DNA of 64,000 nt from Oscillospiraceae bacterium (GTDB taxonomy: Bacteria > Bacillota > Clostridia > Oscillospirales > Ruminococcaceae): positions 409,254 through 473,253 of the forward strand of contig JAJQGT010000006.1 in NCBI GenBank assembly GCA_021201135.1, in the 5' to 3' direction. The translations under genes were made by a program, and so were the position numbers. Positions 1 to 9,400 of this stretch are shown one piece after another; the first letter of the stretch is position 1; every line of letters starts with the position of its first letter. The notes beneath the pieces are model-generated. The model ran no database searches and was not told the DNA's origin. It saw only the letters and a list, made by a program, of their open reading frames with translations.

Positions 1-1398
1 CTTCATAATCGGGAGATATTCACGGAGAAAATCTTTATCAAGGGTAAACTCGTAGTGCGTCCAGATGTGGGTGCAGAGCCATGCGGCGCCACTCGCCCAG
101 ATGGTTGCGGAAATCCAGTTGTCCTGAGGGGCACAGTCGCCGAAGAGGTCGGTGTTGTGATGAGCAACAAACCCCTCGATACCGTACATATCGCGGGCGA
201 CCTTCTCGCCGTTCGGAAGCATTACTTTTAAGTGCTCCAGAAGTGCCATGTGACAATCGGAAAGATTGCAGGGCTCGGCGCACCAGTAGTTCATCTCAGT
301 GTTGATGTTAATCGTGTATCTCGAGCCCCATGCAGGGTAAAAGTCCTTATTCCAGATGCCCTGAAGATTTGCGGGCTTTGTTCCCTGACGGGAGCAGGAA
401 ATCATCAGATACCGACCGAAATCGAAATAGAGCTCACAGAGATTATTATCAGGTCTGCTATAGGTTTCGTGTATTCTCTGGTCGGTCGGCATGCCGTCAT
501 GGTTCACGTCGTCGTCAATGGAGAGCTTCACCCTGTCGAAATAGGTCTTATAGTCTTCGATATGGCGGGCTTTTACAGCCTGATAGCCGAGGCTTGCGGC
601 ATTCTCAAGAACAGACGAGCACCAAGCATGGAGATCTTCGCCGTGGAAGTCAGTTCTTATCGTCAGATACATCGTGACTTCGTCGGCATCGTAAACATTA
701 AGCTCGGTTTCAGTGAGCTTTGACATTCCGCCGATGTTTTCGCAAGTGATTGCGATTATGTAGTCGCAGCCTTCGTCCCGCTCCCTGTAGTGAAGATAAA
801 CGCCGTTTTCGTCAAGAGAAGACTCCACAAAATCACCGGCTGTAAGGCAGGAAAAATCAATTTTAAGAGAAGTTTTGCCGCCATCGGGCGAAGCTTCGTG
901 CATACAAAGGACGTTATCGGGTGCACTTACGAGATATTCTCTCGAAAAAGAGTGATTTTCCGAGCTGAAAGTTACGGTGCAGACGGCATTTGCGATATCC
1001 AGAACTCTCTTGTAATCGGAATAACCGTCGTGATTGAAGCCTATCATCAGGAAGCCAGCGGTGTCGTAGTGGCTCTCGTCCTGAGGATGAGGGTACATAT
1101 CCGAGATTTCAAGCTCAGTCGCCTCACCGATTTTGCCCTCAAGAAGAAGCTCGCGGATTTTCTTGTAGGAACCGACAGATTTGGGGTTATAGCGTTCTTT
1201 GACGCCCTTACGGTTCCAGATGGTCTCCTCGTTGAGCTGAATAATGTCGTCAGTCGGGTCGCCGTAAATCATTCCGCCGATGCGACTGTTGCCGATGGGA
1301 TACGCCTCATTCCAGCCTTCGCCGTTATAATCCTTCTCATCTTTGGTCGGTGCAGGATGGTCGAGCCAGATTTGCTTTTTTTCATATTCGTGTGTCAT
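1..1398 (-). CDS. GH95-family alpha-L-fucosidase, 3' end cut by the window edge
   Basis: The reverse strand carries 466 uninterrupted codons from ATG at 1398 to the window edge, so the C-terminus is missing. The N-terminus (MTHEYEKKQIWLDHPAPT) followed by EAYPIGNSRIGGMIYG resembles the N-terminal beta-sandwich of GH95. The block RQGTKPANLQGIWN, then ININTEMNYWCAE about 20 residues later, is the GH95 hallmark; in characterised members the two Asn of this segment activate the catalytic water. GH95 enzymes hydrolyse terminal alpha-1,2-linked fucose of host or plant glycans by inversion. No signal peptide is seen, so the enzyme is probably cytoplasmic. AGGGAG lies 8 bases before the start, with a promoter just upstream. 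An alpha-L-galactosidase specificity, known in the family, cannot be excluded. Confidence 0.88.
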   Translation of the reverse strand, partial: MTHEYEKKQIWLDHPAPTKDEKDYNGEGWNEAYPIGNSRIGGMIYGDPTDDIIQLNEETIWNRKGVKERYNPKSVGSYKKIRELLLEGKIGEATELEISDMYPHPQDESHYDTAGFLMIGFNHDGYSDYKRVLDIANAVCTVTFSSENHSFSREYLVSAPDNVLCMHEASPDGGKTSLKIDFSCLTAGDFVESSLDENGVYLHYRERDEGCDYIIAITCENIGGMSKLTETELNVYDADEVTMYLTIRTDFHGEDLHAWCSSVLENAASLGYQAVKARHIEDYKTYFDRVKLSIDDDVNHDGMPTDQRIHETYSRPDNNLCELYFDFGRYLMISCSRQGTKPANLQGIWNKDFYPAWGSRYTININTEMNYWCAEPCNLSDCHMALLEHLKVMLPNGEKVARDMYGIEGFVAHHNTDLFGDCAPQDNWISATIWASGAAWLCTHIWTHYEFTLDKDFLREYLPIMK

Positions 1399-1423
1399 AA
1401 TGAACACTCCCTTCTATGAATCC

Positions 1424-1452
1424 ATTCTACAGTATTCGGGCGGTCATTTCAA
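1424..1452 (-). promoter_or_regulatory. sigma-A promoter for the GH95 gene
   Basis: TTGAAA, 17 bp, TAGAAT on the reverse strand. The predicted start near 1417 leaves a leader of about 20 nt before the AGGGAG ribosome site of the GH95 gene. Confidence 0.65.
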
Positions 1453-1503
1453 TAGGAACTTACGAAAGAATAAAATATTATCCGCTTCAAAATCGCATAG
1501 AGA

Positions 1504-1537
1504 AAACTCTCTTTACTTTGGAAAAGAAAGAGAGTTT
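1504..1537 (-). terminator. terminator after the aldo/keto reductase gene
   Basis: Inverted repeat AAACTCTCTTT / AAAGAGAGTTT with a 12-nt loop, just past the stop at 1546 and followed by TTCTCT on the reverse strand. The 11-bp stem is perfect; the U tract is short. Confidence 0.6.
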
Positions 1538-1545
1538 ATGTTATT

Positions 1546-2655
1546 TTATTCGAGCTCCGATACACACTCGCTCAGAAGAGTCGGGATGTCGAGATTCTGA
1601 GGGCAGTGCTCAGTGCACTGGCGGCAGGAGATGCAGTCGCTCGCCTTGCCGGTGTTCTTGACCGTCTCGGCGTACTTATCCTTTATCTCGCCGAGCTTGC
1701 GGATGTCGCGCTTATACTCGTTGTAATGTGCGAACAAATCAGGAATCGGGATGTTCATCGGGCAACCGTCGGTGCAGTAGCGGCAGGCGGTGCAAGGAAT
1801 TGCAAACTTGAGGTTCTCGCTGACCTTCGAAATAACTTCATAGTCCTTATCGGTAAGAGGTTCGAAGTTCTGCATGTAAGAGGTATTGTCCTCTACCTGC
1901 TGCATGTCACTCATGCCGCTCAATACCATCATTACATTCGGCAAAGAAGCGCAGTAACGGACAGCCCATGAAGCATAGGACTTCGTGGCATCGTAGTCGT
2001 CGAATATCTTTGCCGCAGTCTTCGGAAGTCTTGCCAGTGCTCCGCCCTTGACGGGTTCCATTACGATTACGGGCTTATTGAATGCTGTCGCGACTTCATA
2101 GCAACGGCGGCTTCTTACCCAAGCGTCCTCCCAGTCAAGATAGTTAATCTGAAGCTGGACATATTCAACCTCCGGGTGCTCGGTTAAAATCTTCTCAAGA
2201 GTTTCGGGACTGTCGTGGAACGAGAATCCGATATGCCTGATTTTGCCCTCGTCGCGCTTTCTCTGAATATAGCCGAAGGCGTCTGTCTTCTCGATATACT
2301 CATAGATGTCCTTATTGACGGCATGAAGCCAGTAATAGTCGAGATAGTCGACTCCGAGGCGGGTCATAGACTCGTTGAAGATGTTTTCGCGCTCGTCCTC
2401 GTTCGGCTTGGAGAACAGTGGAAGCTTCGTCGTGATGGTGAAACTGTCACGAGGGTGACGCTTTACAACCGCCTCTCTGAAAGCAACCTCGCTCTTGCCG
2501 CTGTGATAGACATAGGCGGTGTCGAAGTATGTAAAGCCGCGCTCAAGGAACTTGTCAGCCATCGCCTTGAACTGCTCAAGGTCGATATTCGAATGATCGT
2601 CGCCGATTATCGGCAATCTCATAAGCCCAAAGCCTAATTTTTTGATATTATTCAT
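1546..2655 (-). CDS. aldo/keto reductase with C-terminal 4Fe-4S cluster domain
   Basis: 369 aa. The N-terminal two thirds is an aldo/keto reductase barrel: GFGLMRLP near the start, then the catalytic tetrad Asp45, Tyr50, Lys77 and His111 (FDTAYVYHSGKSE, TTKLP, YWLHAVN). The C-terminal third adds two ferredoxin-like Cys clusters, CTACRYCTDGCP near residue 288 and CISCRQCTEHCP near 342, each a CX2CX2CX3C pattern able to hold a 4Fe-4S cluster. This architecture is common in anaerobic Firmicutes; the cluster may bring electrons from ferredoxin rather than NADPH, but the substrate is unknown. It has its own promoter, an AGGGAG ribosome site and a terminator, so it looks monocistronic. Confidence 0.9.
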   Translation of the reverse strand: MNNIKKLGFGLMRLPIIGDDHSNIDLEQFKAMADKFLERGFTYFDTAYVYHSGKSEVAFREAVVKRHPRDSFTITTKLPLFSKPNEDERENIFNESMTRLGVDYLDYYWLHAVNKDIYEYIEKTDAFGYIQRKRDEGKIRHIGFSFHDSPETLEKILTEHPEVEYVQLQINYLDWEDAWVRSRRCYEVATAFNKPVIVMEPVKGGALARLPKTAAKIFDDYDATKSYASWAVRYCASLPNVMMVLSGMSDMQQVEDNTSYMQNFEPLTDKDYEVISKVSENLKFAIPCTACRYCTDGCPMNIPIPDLFAHYNEYKRDIRKLGEIKDKYAETVKNTGKASDCISCRQCTEHCPQNLDIPTLLSECVSELE

Positions 2656-2693
2656 TGTGCCACTCCCTATAATTCAAACATTTCTTACCTATA

Positions 2694-2722
2694 ATTATAA
2701 AAGCATTTCCGGCAAAAGTCAA
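2694..2722 (-). promoter_or_regulatory. sigma-A promoter for the aldo/keto reductase gene
   Basis: TTGACT, 17 bp, TATAAT. The -35 box overlaps the stop codon region of the upstream gene at 2719. Confidence 0.7.
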
Positions 2723-3630
2723 GAATCCGATAAGAAATCACGAAGCAAATCCAGGTTAATATCGTCGTGCTCGAGCTCTTTTGAAACAAGGCGGATAGTT
2801 TCCGTGAAATTGTCTCCTAATTTGCATAACTCATATATGGCTACGATGAGCTTGCACTCGGTCAGAATATCTTCTGTGTTGACAGCTTTTAAGAAGAACC
2901 TGAATATAAGATAGTCAAAGAGCGGCTCACTCTCCTGCTGGTGACTTCCCTGTTCGCAGTTTTTGAGAAGCTCCCACCACTCGGGTGTCAGGATTTCCGT
3001 ATTCCCGAGAATAAATTCGCATAGGCTTTTGATATCTATCGGCTCGCTGTCGGGAATTTCTCCCTCGGGAGGTTCCAACGTGCCGAAGTCGATTTCTTCT
3101 TGCAGAAGCTCGCCGTATGTGATTAGCTGTGTTGGTTTCAATTCAAAGGCTTTCGCTCTCGCTTTGAGCAGGAAATCAAGAAGCTCGTCGCCGGTTTGCT
3201 CTTTGTAAAGTGCTTCATATTCGGCTTTGCTTGCCGAGAGCACGATTCTTGCCGCCTCGGGACACGAAACAGATAAGCCCGCTTCTGTGAAGGCAAGCCC
3301 ATCGCCTGTGTAATACTCCTCGTAAAATCTCGGGTGCTTTGAGCAGACGTCACCCATCATGCCGGACAGTATGTACATTTCGCATAGACCATCCGTATTG
3401 AGATATGGGCAGACGTTATTCTTGTTTACGCGAAGCACCGTATCGCCGTCCGAACCGGTGCGGATATTCCTGTCTATTTCGAGCGACGGATAAGCTCTGA
3501 GCTTATCAATCGTCTCGTCGTCTATTGGAATCTCCCAACCGGCTTTACAGCAACTGTCGGGGCAGGCTCCCATAAGACAGTGGAAGCTGTCGAAATAGGA
3601 CGGCGTAAAAAGCTTGCTACTGTTCATCAT
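2719..3630 (-). CDS. FliB-like (flagellin lysine-N-methylase family) Cys-rich protein
   Basis: 303 aa. The N-terminal signature YFDSFHCLMGACPDSCC followed by GWEIPID is the conserved start of proteins annotated as flagellin lysine-N-methylase (FliB family), and a second Cys group follows (NNVCPYL, DGLCEMY, GDVCSKHPRFYE), consistent with a metal or Fe-S site. No flagellar gene lies in the window, and FliB-like proteins occur widely in non-motile Clostridia, so flagellin as substrate is doubtful. Its start overlaps the stop of the acyl-CoA ligase gene by 4 bp (ATGA), making it the third gene of the operon that starts at 6274. The function here is unproven. Confidence 0.75.
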   Translation of the reverse strand: MMNSSKLFTPSYFDSFHCLMGACPDSCCKAGWEIPIDDETIDKLRAYPSLEIDRNIRTGSDGDTVLRVNKNNVCPYLNTDGLCEMYILSGMMGDVCSKHPRFYEEYYTGDGLAFTEAGLSVSCPEAARIVLSASKAEYEALYKEQTGDELLDFLLKARAKAFELKPTQLITYGELLQEEIDFGTLEPPEGEIPDSEPIDIKSLCEFILGNTEILTPEWWELLKNCEQGSHQQESEPLFDYLIFRFFLKAVNTEDILTECKLIVAIYELCKLGDNFTETIRLVSKELEHDDINLDLLRDFLSDS

Positions 3631-5372
3631 ACTTTTACAGGTTCTTTTTCTTCCGGCTTTGTGATGCCAAGCTTTTCGTACTCCTCCTGCTCAAGGATTC
3701 GATATGCTACCTTGCCGACAAGGGTTTTCGGAAGAGTTTCCCTGAACTCGATATCATAAGGCATTGCGTACTTTGCGATGTTCTTCTTGCAGTACGCCAT
3801 TATCAAGCCCTTGGTGGTCTCGTTCGGTTCATAGCCGGGCTTGAGCATGATGAAAGCCTTGATTTTCTGCATCTTGTACGGGTCTGGAACGCCGATAACA
3901 CAGCTCATCTGAACAGCCTCGTAGCCGTCAAGGACATTTTCGAGCTGAGACGGATAGACGTTGTAGCCGGATGTTATAATCATTCTCTTGATTCTTTGCT
4001 TGAAGTAGATAAAACCTTCCTCGTCCATATAGCCGAGGTCTCCGGTGTGAAGCCAGATTCTGCCGTCGCCGTGGAGTCTTAATGTATTTGCGGTTTCCTC
4101 GGGCTGGTCGAGATAGCCGAGCATAACGGTCGGTCCCGAAATGCAGATTTCGCCGTCGGTGCCATAAGGAACTTCGATATTAGTTCCGACATCAACTATC
4201 TTATAGTAGTTATCAGGCAAAGGCTGACCGATTGAGCCCTCTTTATAGAGGTGAATAGGTGTCAGACAGCTTGCAGTGACGCACTCGGTGGTGCCGTAGC
4301 CCTCACGGACGCTGATGGTTGCGCCGTGGTCAGCAAGGAATTTATCAAAGCGCTTCTTGAGCTCGACAGAGAGCGAATCTCCGCCGGAGAATACGCCCTT
4401 GAGGCAACTTAGATCTGCGCCGTCCATCGAAGGCTGTCTTAAGAGAGCCTCGTAGAGGGTCGGCACGCCGGCGATGAAGTTGCAACGGTGCTTGACGATG
4501 TCCTTGGCATAGGTTTCAGCCGTGAATCTCGGAACGAGAATGCAGTTACAGCCGTTTGAAAGCATGGCGTGGATGGTGACACCCAAGCCGAAGCCGTGGA
4601 AGATGGGCATTACGGAAAGCATCTTGTCGCCCACCTGCGCCATCGGGTTGGTCTCCATAAGCTGCTTGGAAAGTGCGTTGAAGTTGAGGTTCGAAAGAAG
4701 TATGCCCTTTGTCGTGCCGGTGGTTCCGCCGCTATAGAGGATTACCGCCGGGTCTTCCTTCTGGACATGTGCGATATAATCTCCGACATAGGACTTGCCC
4801 TGCTTCATGAAGTCATTCCAGATGATTACCGGCGCGTCCTTCGGGATTTTCTTAATCTTCTTCGCTTCGGTAAGGTCATAGCCGAGGGTTACAGGGAAAG
4901 CAAGAGCGTCACGGGTGCTTGCGATGATAAGATTTGTGACCTCAGTGTGCTTCATTATCTCCTCGAACTTCGGATAGAACATGTCAAGGGTCAAGGTGCA
5001 GACGCTCTTCGAGTGACTGATGAAGAAAGCGATTTCGTTTTCACTCGAGAGAGGGTGAATCATGTTGGCGATTGCGCCGACTACGTTGATGGCATAGAAC
5101 ATGATGACAGCCTGAGGGCAGTTGGGCATGCAGATTGTGATTCTGTCTCCGGGCTTGATACCGATTGATTTCAGACCCTTGGCGCATATGTAGACCTGCT
5201 TCTCGAAATCGCGATATTTGACCTTGTTGCCCATGAACTGATATGCAATCAGGTCGGGGTATCTGTGCGATGCGTCACGGACCATCTCCCACATTGAGCC
5301 CTCGTAATATGAGAGATGGAAATTTACATTTCCGTAGTTATTAAGCCATGGGGCTTTTACTTCTGTAGCCAT
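3627..5372 (-). CDS. acyl-CoA ligase / AMP-dependent synthetase
   Basis: 581 aa, class I adenylate-forming enzyme that activates a carboxylic acid as acyl-AMP and then acyl-CoA. Core motifs appear in order: P-loop-like ILYSGGTTGTTKG (about residue 213), GYGTTEC (A5), HTGDLGYMDEEGF (A7), KRMIITSGYNVYP (A8 hinge), and the C-terminal catalytic lysine in LPKTLVGKVAYR. The length fits a medium/long-chain acyl-CoA synthetase. AAGGAGG precedes the ATG by 6 nt. It sits 11 bp after an E2-like acyltransferase gene and overlaps a FliB-like gene, suggesting one acyl group is activated and then transferred. The actual acid cannot be told from sequence. Confidence 0.9.
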   Translation of the reverse strand: MATEVKAPWLNNYGNVNFHLSYYEGSMWEMVRDASHRYPDLIAYQFMGNKVKYRDFEKQVYICAKGLKSIGIKPGDRITICMPNCPQAVIMFYAINVVGAIANMIHPLSSENEIAFFISHSKSVCTLTLDMFYPKFEEIMKHTEVTNLIIASTRDALAFPVTLGYDLTEAKKIKKIPKDAPVIIWNDFMKQGKSYVGDYIAHVQKEDPAVILYSGGTTGTTKGILLSNLNFNALSKQLMETNPMAQVGDKMLSVMPIFHGFGLGVTIHAMLSNGCNCILVPRFTAETYAKDIVKHRCNFIAGVPTLYEALLRQPSMDGADLSCLKGVFSGGDSLSVELKKRFDKFLADHGATISVREGYGTTECVTASCLTPIHLYKEGSIGQPLPDNYYKIVDVGTNIEVPYGTDGEICISGPTVMLGYLDQPEETANTLRLHGDGRIWLHTGDLGYMDEEGFIYFKQRIKRMIITSGYNVYPSQLENVLDGYEAVQMSCVIGVPDPYKMQKIKAFIMLKPGYEPNETTKGLIMAYCKKNIAKYAMPYDIEFRETLPKTLVGKVAYRILEQEEYEKLGITKPEEKEPVKV

Positions 5373-5383
5373 ATTTTTCCTCC

Positions 5384-6274
5384 TTAAAATTCAACCGGAG
5401 TTTCGATGGGAAGCTCCAAAAGCTCGGGATGAGCCAAAAGATGTCTTATAATTTTTATAGACTGCGAATAATAGTAGCCGTCTGCGATTCTCTCGTCGAT
5501 GGTGACGCCGAGGTCGATTCCGTTGTGAACTTCCATGGTGCCGTCAGCATTGGCAAAAACGGTCGGCTTCTTCTCGCCGATAACTAAAAACAAAGAATTG
5601 GTTCCCCACTCGGCAAGATGATGATACGAAGCGTGGAGCTTGATGCTACCAAGGTTCGTGATAAAACAGCTCGAATAGTACGGGTCGCCGTTCATGAGAA
5701 CGGACGGGTAACAGCCGTGATATTCCATCCAGTTGAGAGCTGCGATGACAATCTTGAAGACGAATCTCGGGAGCTTCTGGAGGGAGTCCATGATGTCGCC
5801 GATGTCGTTATTCTTACCCTCTTTTCTTATGTGGGTGACGAACTTCTGGATTTCGTCGTGGACATGCTCGACGGGGATTGTTCCCGTTCTGTCGAACTTG
5901 ACGGTTGCAAGCGCTTCGCCGCCGTCATCAGCAAACTTCTTCTTTGCGGTGAACGAAATGCTGACGTCCTTCTTCTCCCAGAGTCTGTGACCCGAGAAGA
6001 AATAATTGAGCTTCGGGCGCAGAACTATTGTCTTCGCGATTGCGGCTGTTATGACGTGGAAGAATGTGTATTTGAACTCAATCCCCTCGTAATTTTTCTT
6101 TGCGAGATATTCCTCAATCGGAGTAATATCAATAGTCTCGTTCAGGACGGCCTCGTTTGCGGTTCTGCCCGGGATGTTATAAGGCATGATGAAATGCATC
6201 GAATCGACGTCTCTGACAAGCCAAGCGTCCTTGCGGTCTCCCCTGCGCTTCTTTTCTTTTTTAGCTTCTGCCAC
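5384..6274 (-). CDS. E2-like acyltransferase without lipoyl domain, catalytic His replaced
   Basis: 296 aa from a GTG start with GAAAGGG upstream. The protein resembles the catalytic domain of 2-oxo acid dehydrogenase E2 / chloramphenicol acetyltransferase: FITNLGSIKLHASYHHL in the middle and a C-terminal IDLGVTIDERIADG segment that corresponds to the family's DHRxxDG active site. Here the catalytic histidine position is Glu261 while Asp265 and Gly266 remain. There is no lipoyl or E3-binding domain, and no E1 or E3 genes nearby. It is first in an operon with an acyl-CoA ligase, so the donor is more likely a free acyl-CoA than a lipoyl arm. It may be catalytically altered or a scaffold. Confidence 0.75.
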   Translation of the reverse strand: MAEAKKEKKRRGDRKDAWLVRDVDSMHFIMPYNIPGRTANEAVLNETIDITPIEEYLAKKNYEGIEFKYTFFHVITAAIAKTIVLRPKLNYFFSGHRLWEKKDVSISFTAKKKFADDGGEALATVKFDRTGTIPVEHVHDEIQKFVTHIRKEGKNNDIGDIMDSLQKLPRFVFKIVIAALNWMEYHGCYPSVLMNGDPYYSSCFITNLGSIKLHASYHHLAEWGTNSLFLVIGEKKPTVFANADGTMEVHNGIDLGVTIDERIADGYYYSQSIKIIRHLLAHPELLELPIETPVEF

Positions 6275-6332
6275 GGCTCACAGCCCTTTCTTTTGAATTT
6301 CGTGTATACCAAGATGTAAACACAACAGCTAA

Positions 6333-6361
6333 ATTATAATACTTTTTGTGCGCTTTGTCAA
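6333..6361 (-). promoter_or_regulatory. sigma-A promoter for the acyltransferase-ligase-FliB operon
   Basis: TTGACA, 17 bp, TATAAT, a full-consensus promoter. The predicted start near 6326 gives a leader of about 50 nt before GTG at 6274. Confidence 0.8.
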
Positions 6362-6409
6362 CGAAAATTGTCGAGTTGTCGGGGAATTAACACAAAATTC
6401 AGGCACAAC

Positions 6410-6439
6410 AAAGCTCCCCACCTCTCGGCAGGGAGCTTT
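6410..6439 (-). terminator. terminator after the first BspA-like gene
   Basis: AAAGCTCCC / GGGAGCTTT, 9-bp perfect stem with a 12-nt loop, followed on the reverse strand by TGTTGTG. The U tract is poor, so efficiency is uncertain. Confidence 0.5.
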
Positions 6440-6486
6440 TCAGGTTCTTCACCCGGGCTGTAAGCCCTCCACAATATTTCAGAGCG

Positions 6487-9400
6487 TCACTTTCTCTTTG
6501 AGGAGACAATCGCCAGAGCGGCTATTGCCAGAGGTACAAGCGAGAGCGCAACGCCGGTTGTCGGATTGGTTTCTGCTGAAACCTCCGGCTCGGAAACGGT
6601 TTCGCCTTCGTCCTCGGTCTTGGTGTTGGTGTCTTCGATGGGGTCGGAGACGGTTATAGTCTCTTCGGTTGTGGTTGTAGTGGTTGTTGTAGTGGGAGTA
6701 GTGGTCGTTGTTGTACTACTCAGGCTTGAGATATCAATCTGACTGTCGCTATACCAAACGCCATTATAGTAGATAGAAGCTATCTTTGTCGGAACGCCAT
6801 TACTGTACGACGAAGTGATTGTTGCGGGAATGACAGTGCGACCGCCGCAAGAACTGCAATAGAATATACCGACTGCCGAATTTAAGTCGCTCGACCAGTT
6901 CCAACCACTCAAGACATATGTATGTGTATGCTCTGTTGAAGCCTCTTCAAATGTCGGGGTGATTGTAACTGCCGACGAAGGCATTGTGAAGGTATAAGCA
7001 CTTCCGGACAATGTCACCGTAATAGTGTTTCCATAGGAATCAACAACCGTAACGCCGGTAACTGAATAGCCATCTGCGAGAGTTATTGTTATGGTAACGG
7101 TCTCGCCCTCTGCCGCTTCGGTCTTATCAACCGTAACAGTACCTCCGGTAACGGTTACGGTAACTGTTACCGTGTATGTTTCCGAAGGATCTGTAGGCTC
7201 ATCGGTTGCTTCTTCTTCAAACACAGCCGCTACAGTTACATTGTTTTCGGGCATTGTGAACGAGTAATCATCAGCAACGGTAATTTCATTTCCGTCAGCA
7301 TCGGTGACAGTTACACTCGAAACAACATAACCTTCATCAGGTGTTACAGTCAAGGTAACTGTGTCTCCTGCTTCGGCAGTGTCAACATCAGCCGTAACCG
7401 TACCGTTCTCAGCTTCGCCGACTGTTACTGTATAAGTTGTAGGTTCAACTGCTTCTGCTTCAAATACGACTGAAATAGTAACACTGTTTTCAGGCATTGT
7501 GAATGAGTAATCATCAGCAACGGTAATTTCATTTCCGTCAGCGTCAGTAACGGTTACACTCGAAACAACATAGCCTTCATCAGGTGTTACAGTCAAAGTA
7601 ACTGTGTCTCCTGCTTCGGCAGTGTCAACATCCGCCGTAACCGTGCCGTTCTCAACTTCGCCAATTGTTACAGCATAAGTTGTAGGCTCGGGTTCCGTTT
7701 CATTAATGGTAACGGAAATATCGGTAACGCTTACATATGAGCCATCACTGCCAATCCACCAAAGCTGAATCTGTGCATAATCTGAGGCAACATCAACCGT
7801 ATATGTCCAGACATCGGGAGATGCTGTGGATTCAATAGTTCCCGCACTTGCCCAAGAATAACCTTCTTCGGCTGTATCATCGGGAGTATTGACTCCGATT
7901 GTGCCGTTGAAATAAGTTCCGTCACTTTCAACTGTAACATTGATAGTAACATTATCACCGGAAACTATCTCATCAGCGTCATCGCAATAATCGCTCAGTG
8001 TGAACGCAAAACTTGCATAGTTGCCATTATCAGCCCATTCGTCTCTTGTAACTGTCCAGATTGCCGTGTCTTCCACAACCTCGGCAAATACAGCCGTAAC
8101 GGTGACATCATTTTCGGGCATTGTGAATGTATAATCATCAGCCAGAGTTACTTCGTTCCCTGCTTCGTCGGTAACAGTCACACTTGAAACCTCGTAACCA
8201 TCATCAGGTGTTACAGTCAAAGTAACAGTATCCCCCGCCGCCGCAGTTTCGACATCCGCAACGACTGTGCCGTTTGTGGTTTCGTCAATTGTGATTTCGT
8301 ATTCCGGTACATAGTTGTAGTGAATGGTTGCATAATAAAGCCCAGTATTGCAAGAGGATAGTACACAGACATCTATTGAATTCCATTCACTTTCCGAACC
8401 ATAGTAGTACACATCAGTTAAATTTTCCCCAAAAGTTAGAGAATCCCCAAATGCGTAATAACCTATACTTGTCACTGTCTTTGGAATATACAATGTCGCC
8501 AAATACGAAGCACAATCAAAAGCATACTCACTAATGTGAACCACACTGTTAGGAATCGCATATGATACGTTGCTTGATTTTCCAGAATAAGCCAATAAAA
8601 CTGTCTGATCTTTGCTAAATAATATACCATCAATATCACAGTAATACTGATTGTCCCCATCCACGTTGATACTAGACAAATTATAGCATGCACGAAACGC
8701 AGACTCTTCAATGTTTGTAACACCAGCAGGAATATCAATACTTGAAATATAAGACCACATAAACGCTTCTTTGCCTATGCTCAAACCGCTTACATCTTCG
8801 GAGATTGTGACAGTCTTTATTTTTTCACTGCAAAATGCTTCAACACCTATGTTAGTTACGCTCGAAGGAACAGAAATATTTTGGAGATGCTTGCAACTGA
8901 AAAAAGCACCATCAGCAATAGTAGTAACACCGTCTGGAATAGCATAAGACGCACCCGTACGACCAACAGGATAAAAAATAAGTTCAGTACCATCTTTGTT
9001 GAATAGAACTCCATCCACATCTAAGTAATACTTATTATCTTCTGAAACTGTAATTGACGTCAAACTCTCACAGTAAAATGCACCACCGCTGGTAAGCGCC
9101 GAGCCAGTTTCATCAACATATACATACGAAGCTGCGTCGATGCTAACAACAGAATCAGGAATACTAACACTTGTTAATGCAGTTTCTACAAAAGCATATT
9201 CGTGAATCTCCAACAATGTATCTGGTAACGACACGCTAGAAAGCGAAGTGAAGTAGTAAAAGGCGCCTTTTCCGATGGTAGTAACACCTTCTTCAATTAC
9301 AACAGATGTAACAACCACGTCAGCAGTATATGAACTTTTGTAAATTGACCACGGAACATCTGATAGAATTCCTGTATATCTATAATTACTAAAGTCTTCC

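Noticed and set aside
232-1419. Plus-strand frames over the first 1.4 kb
   Set aside because: The reverse strand encodes an uninterrupted GH95 protein with catalytic motifs; the plus frames have none.
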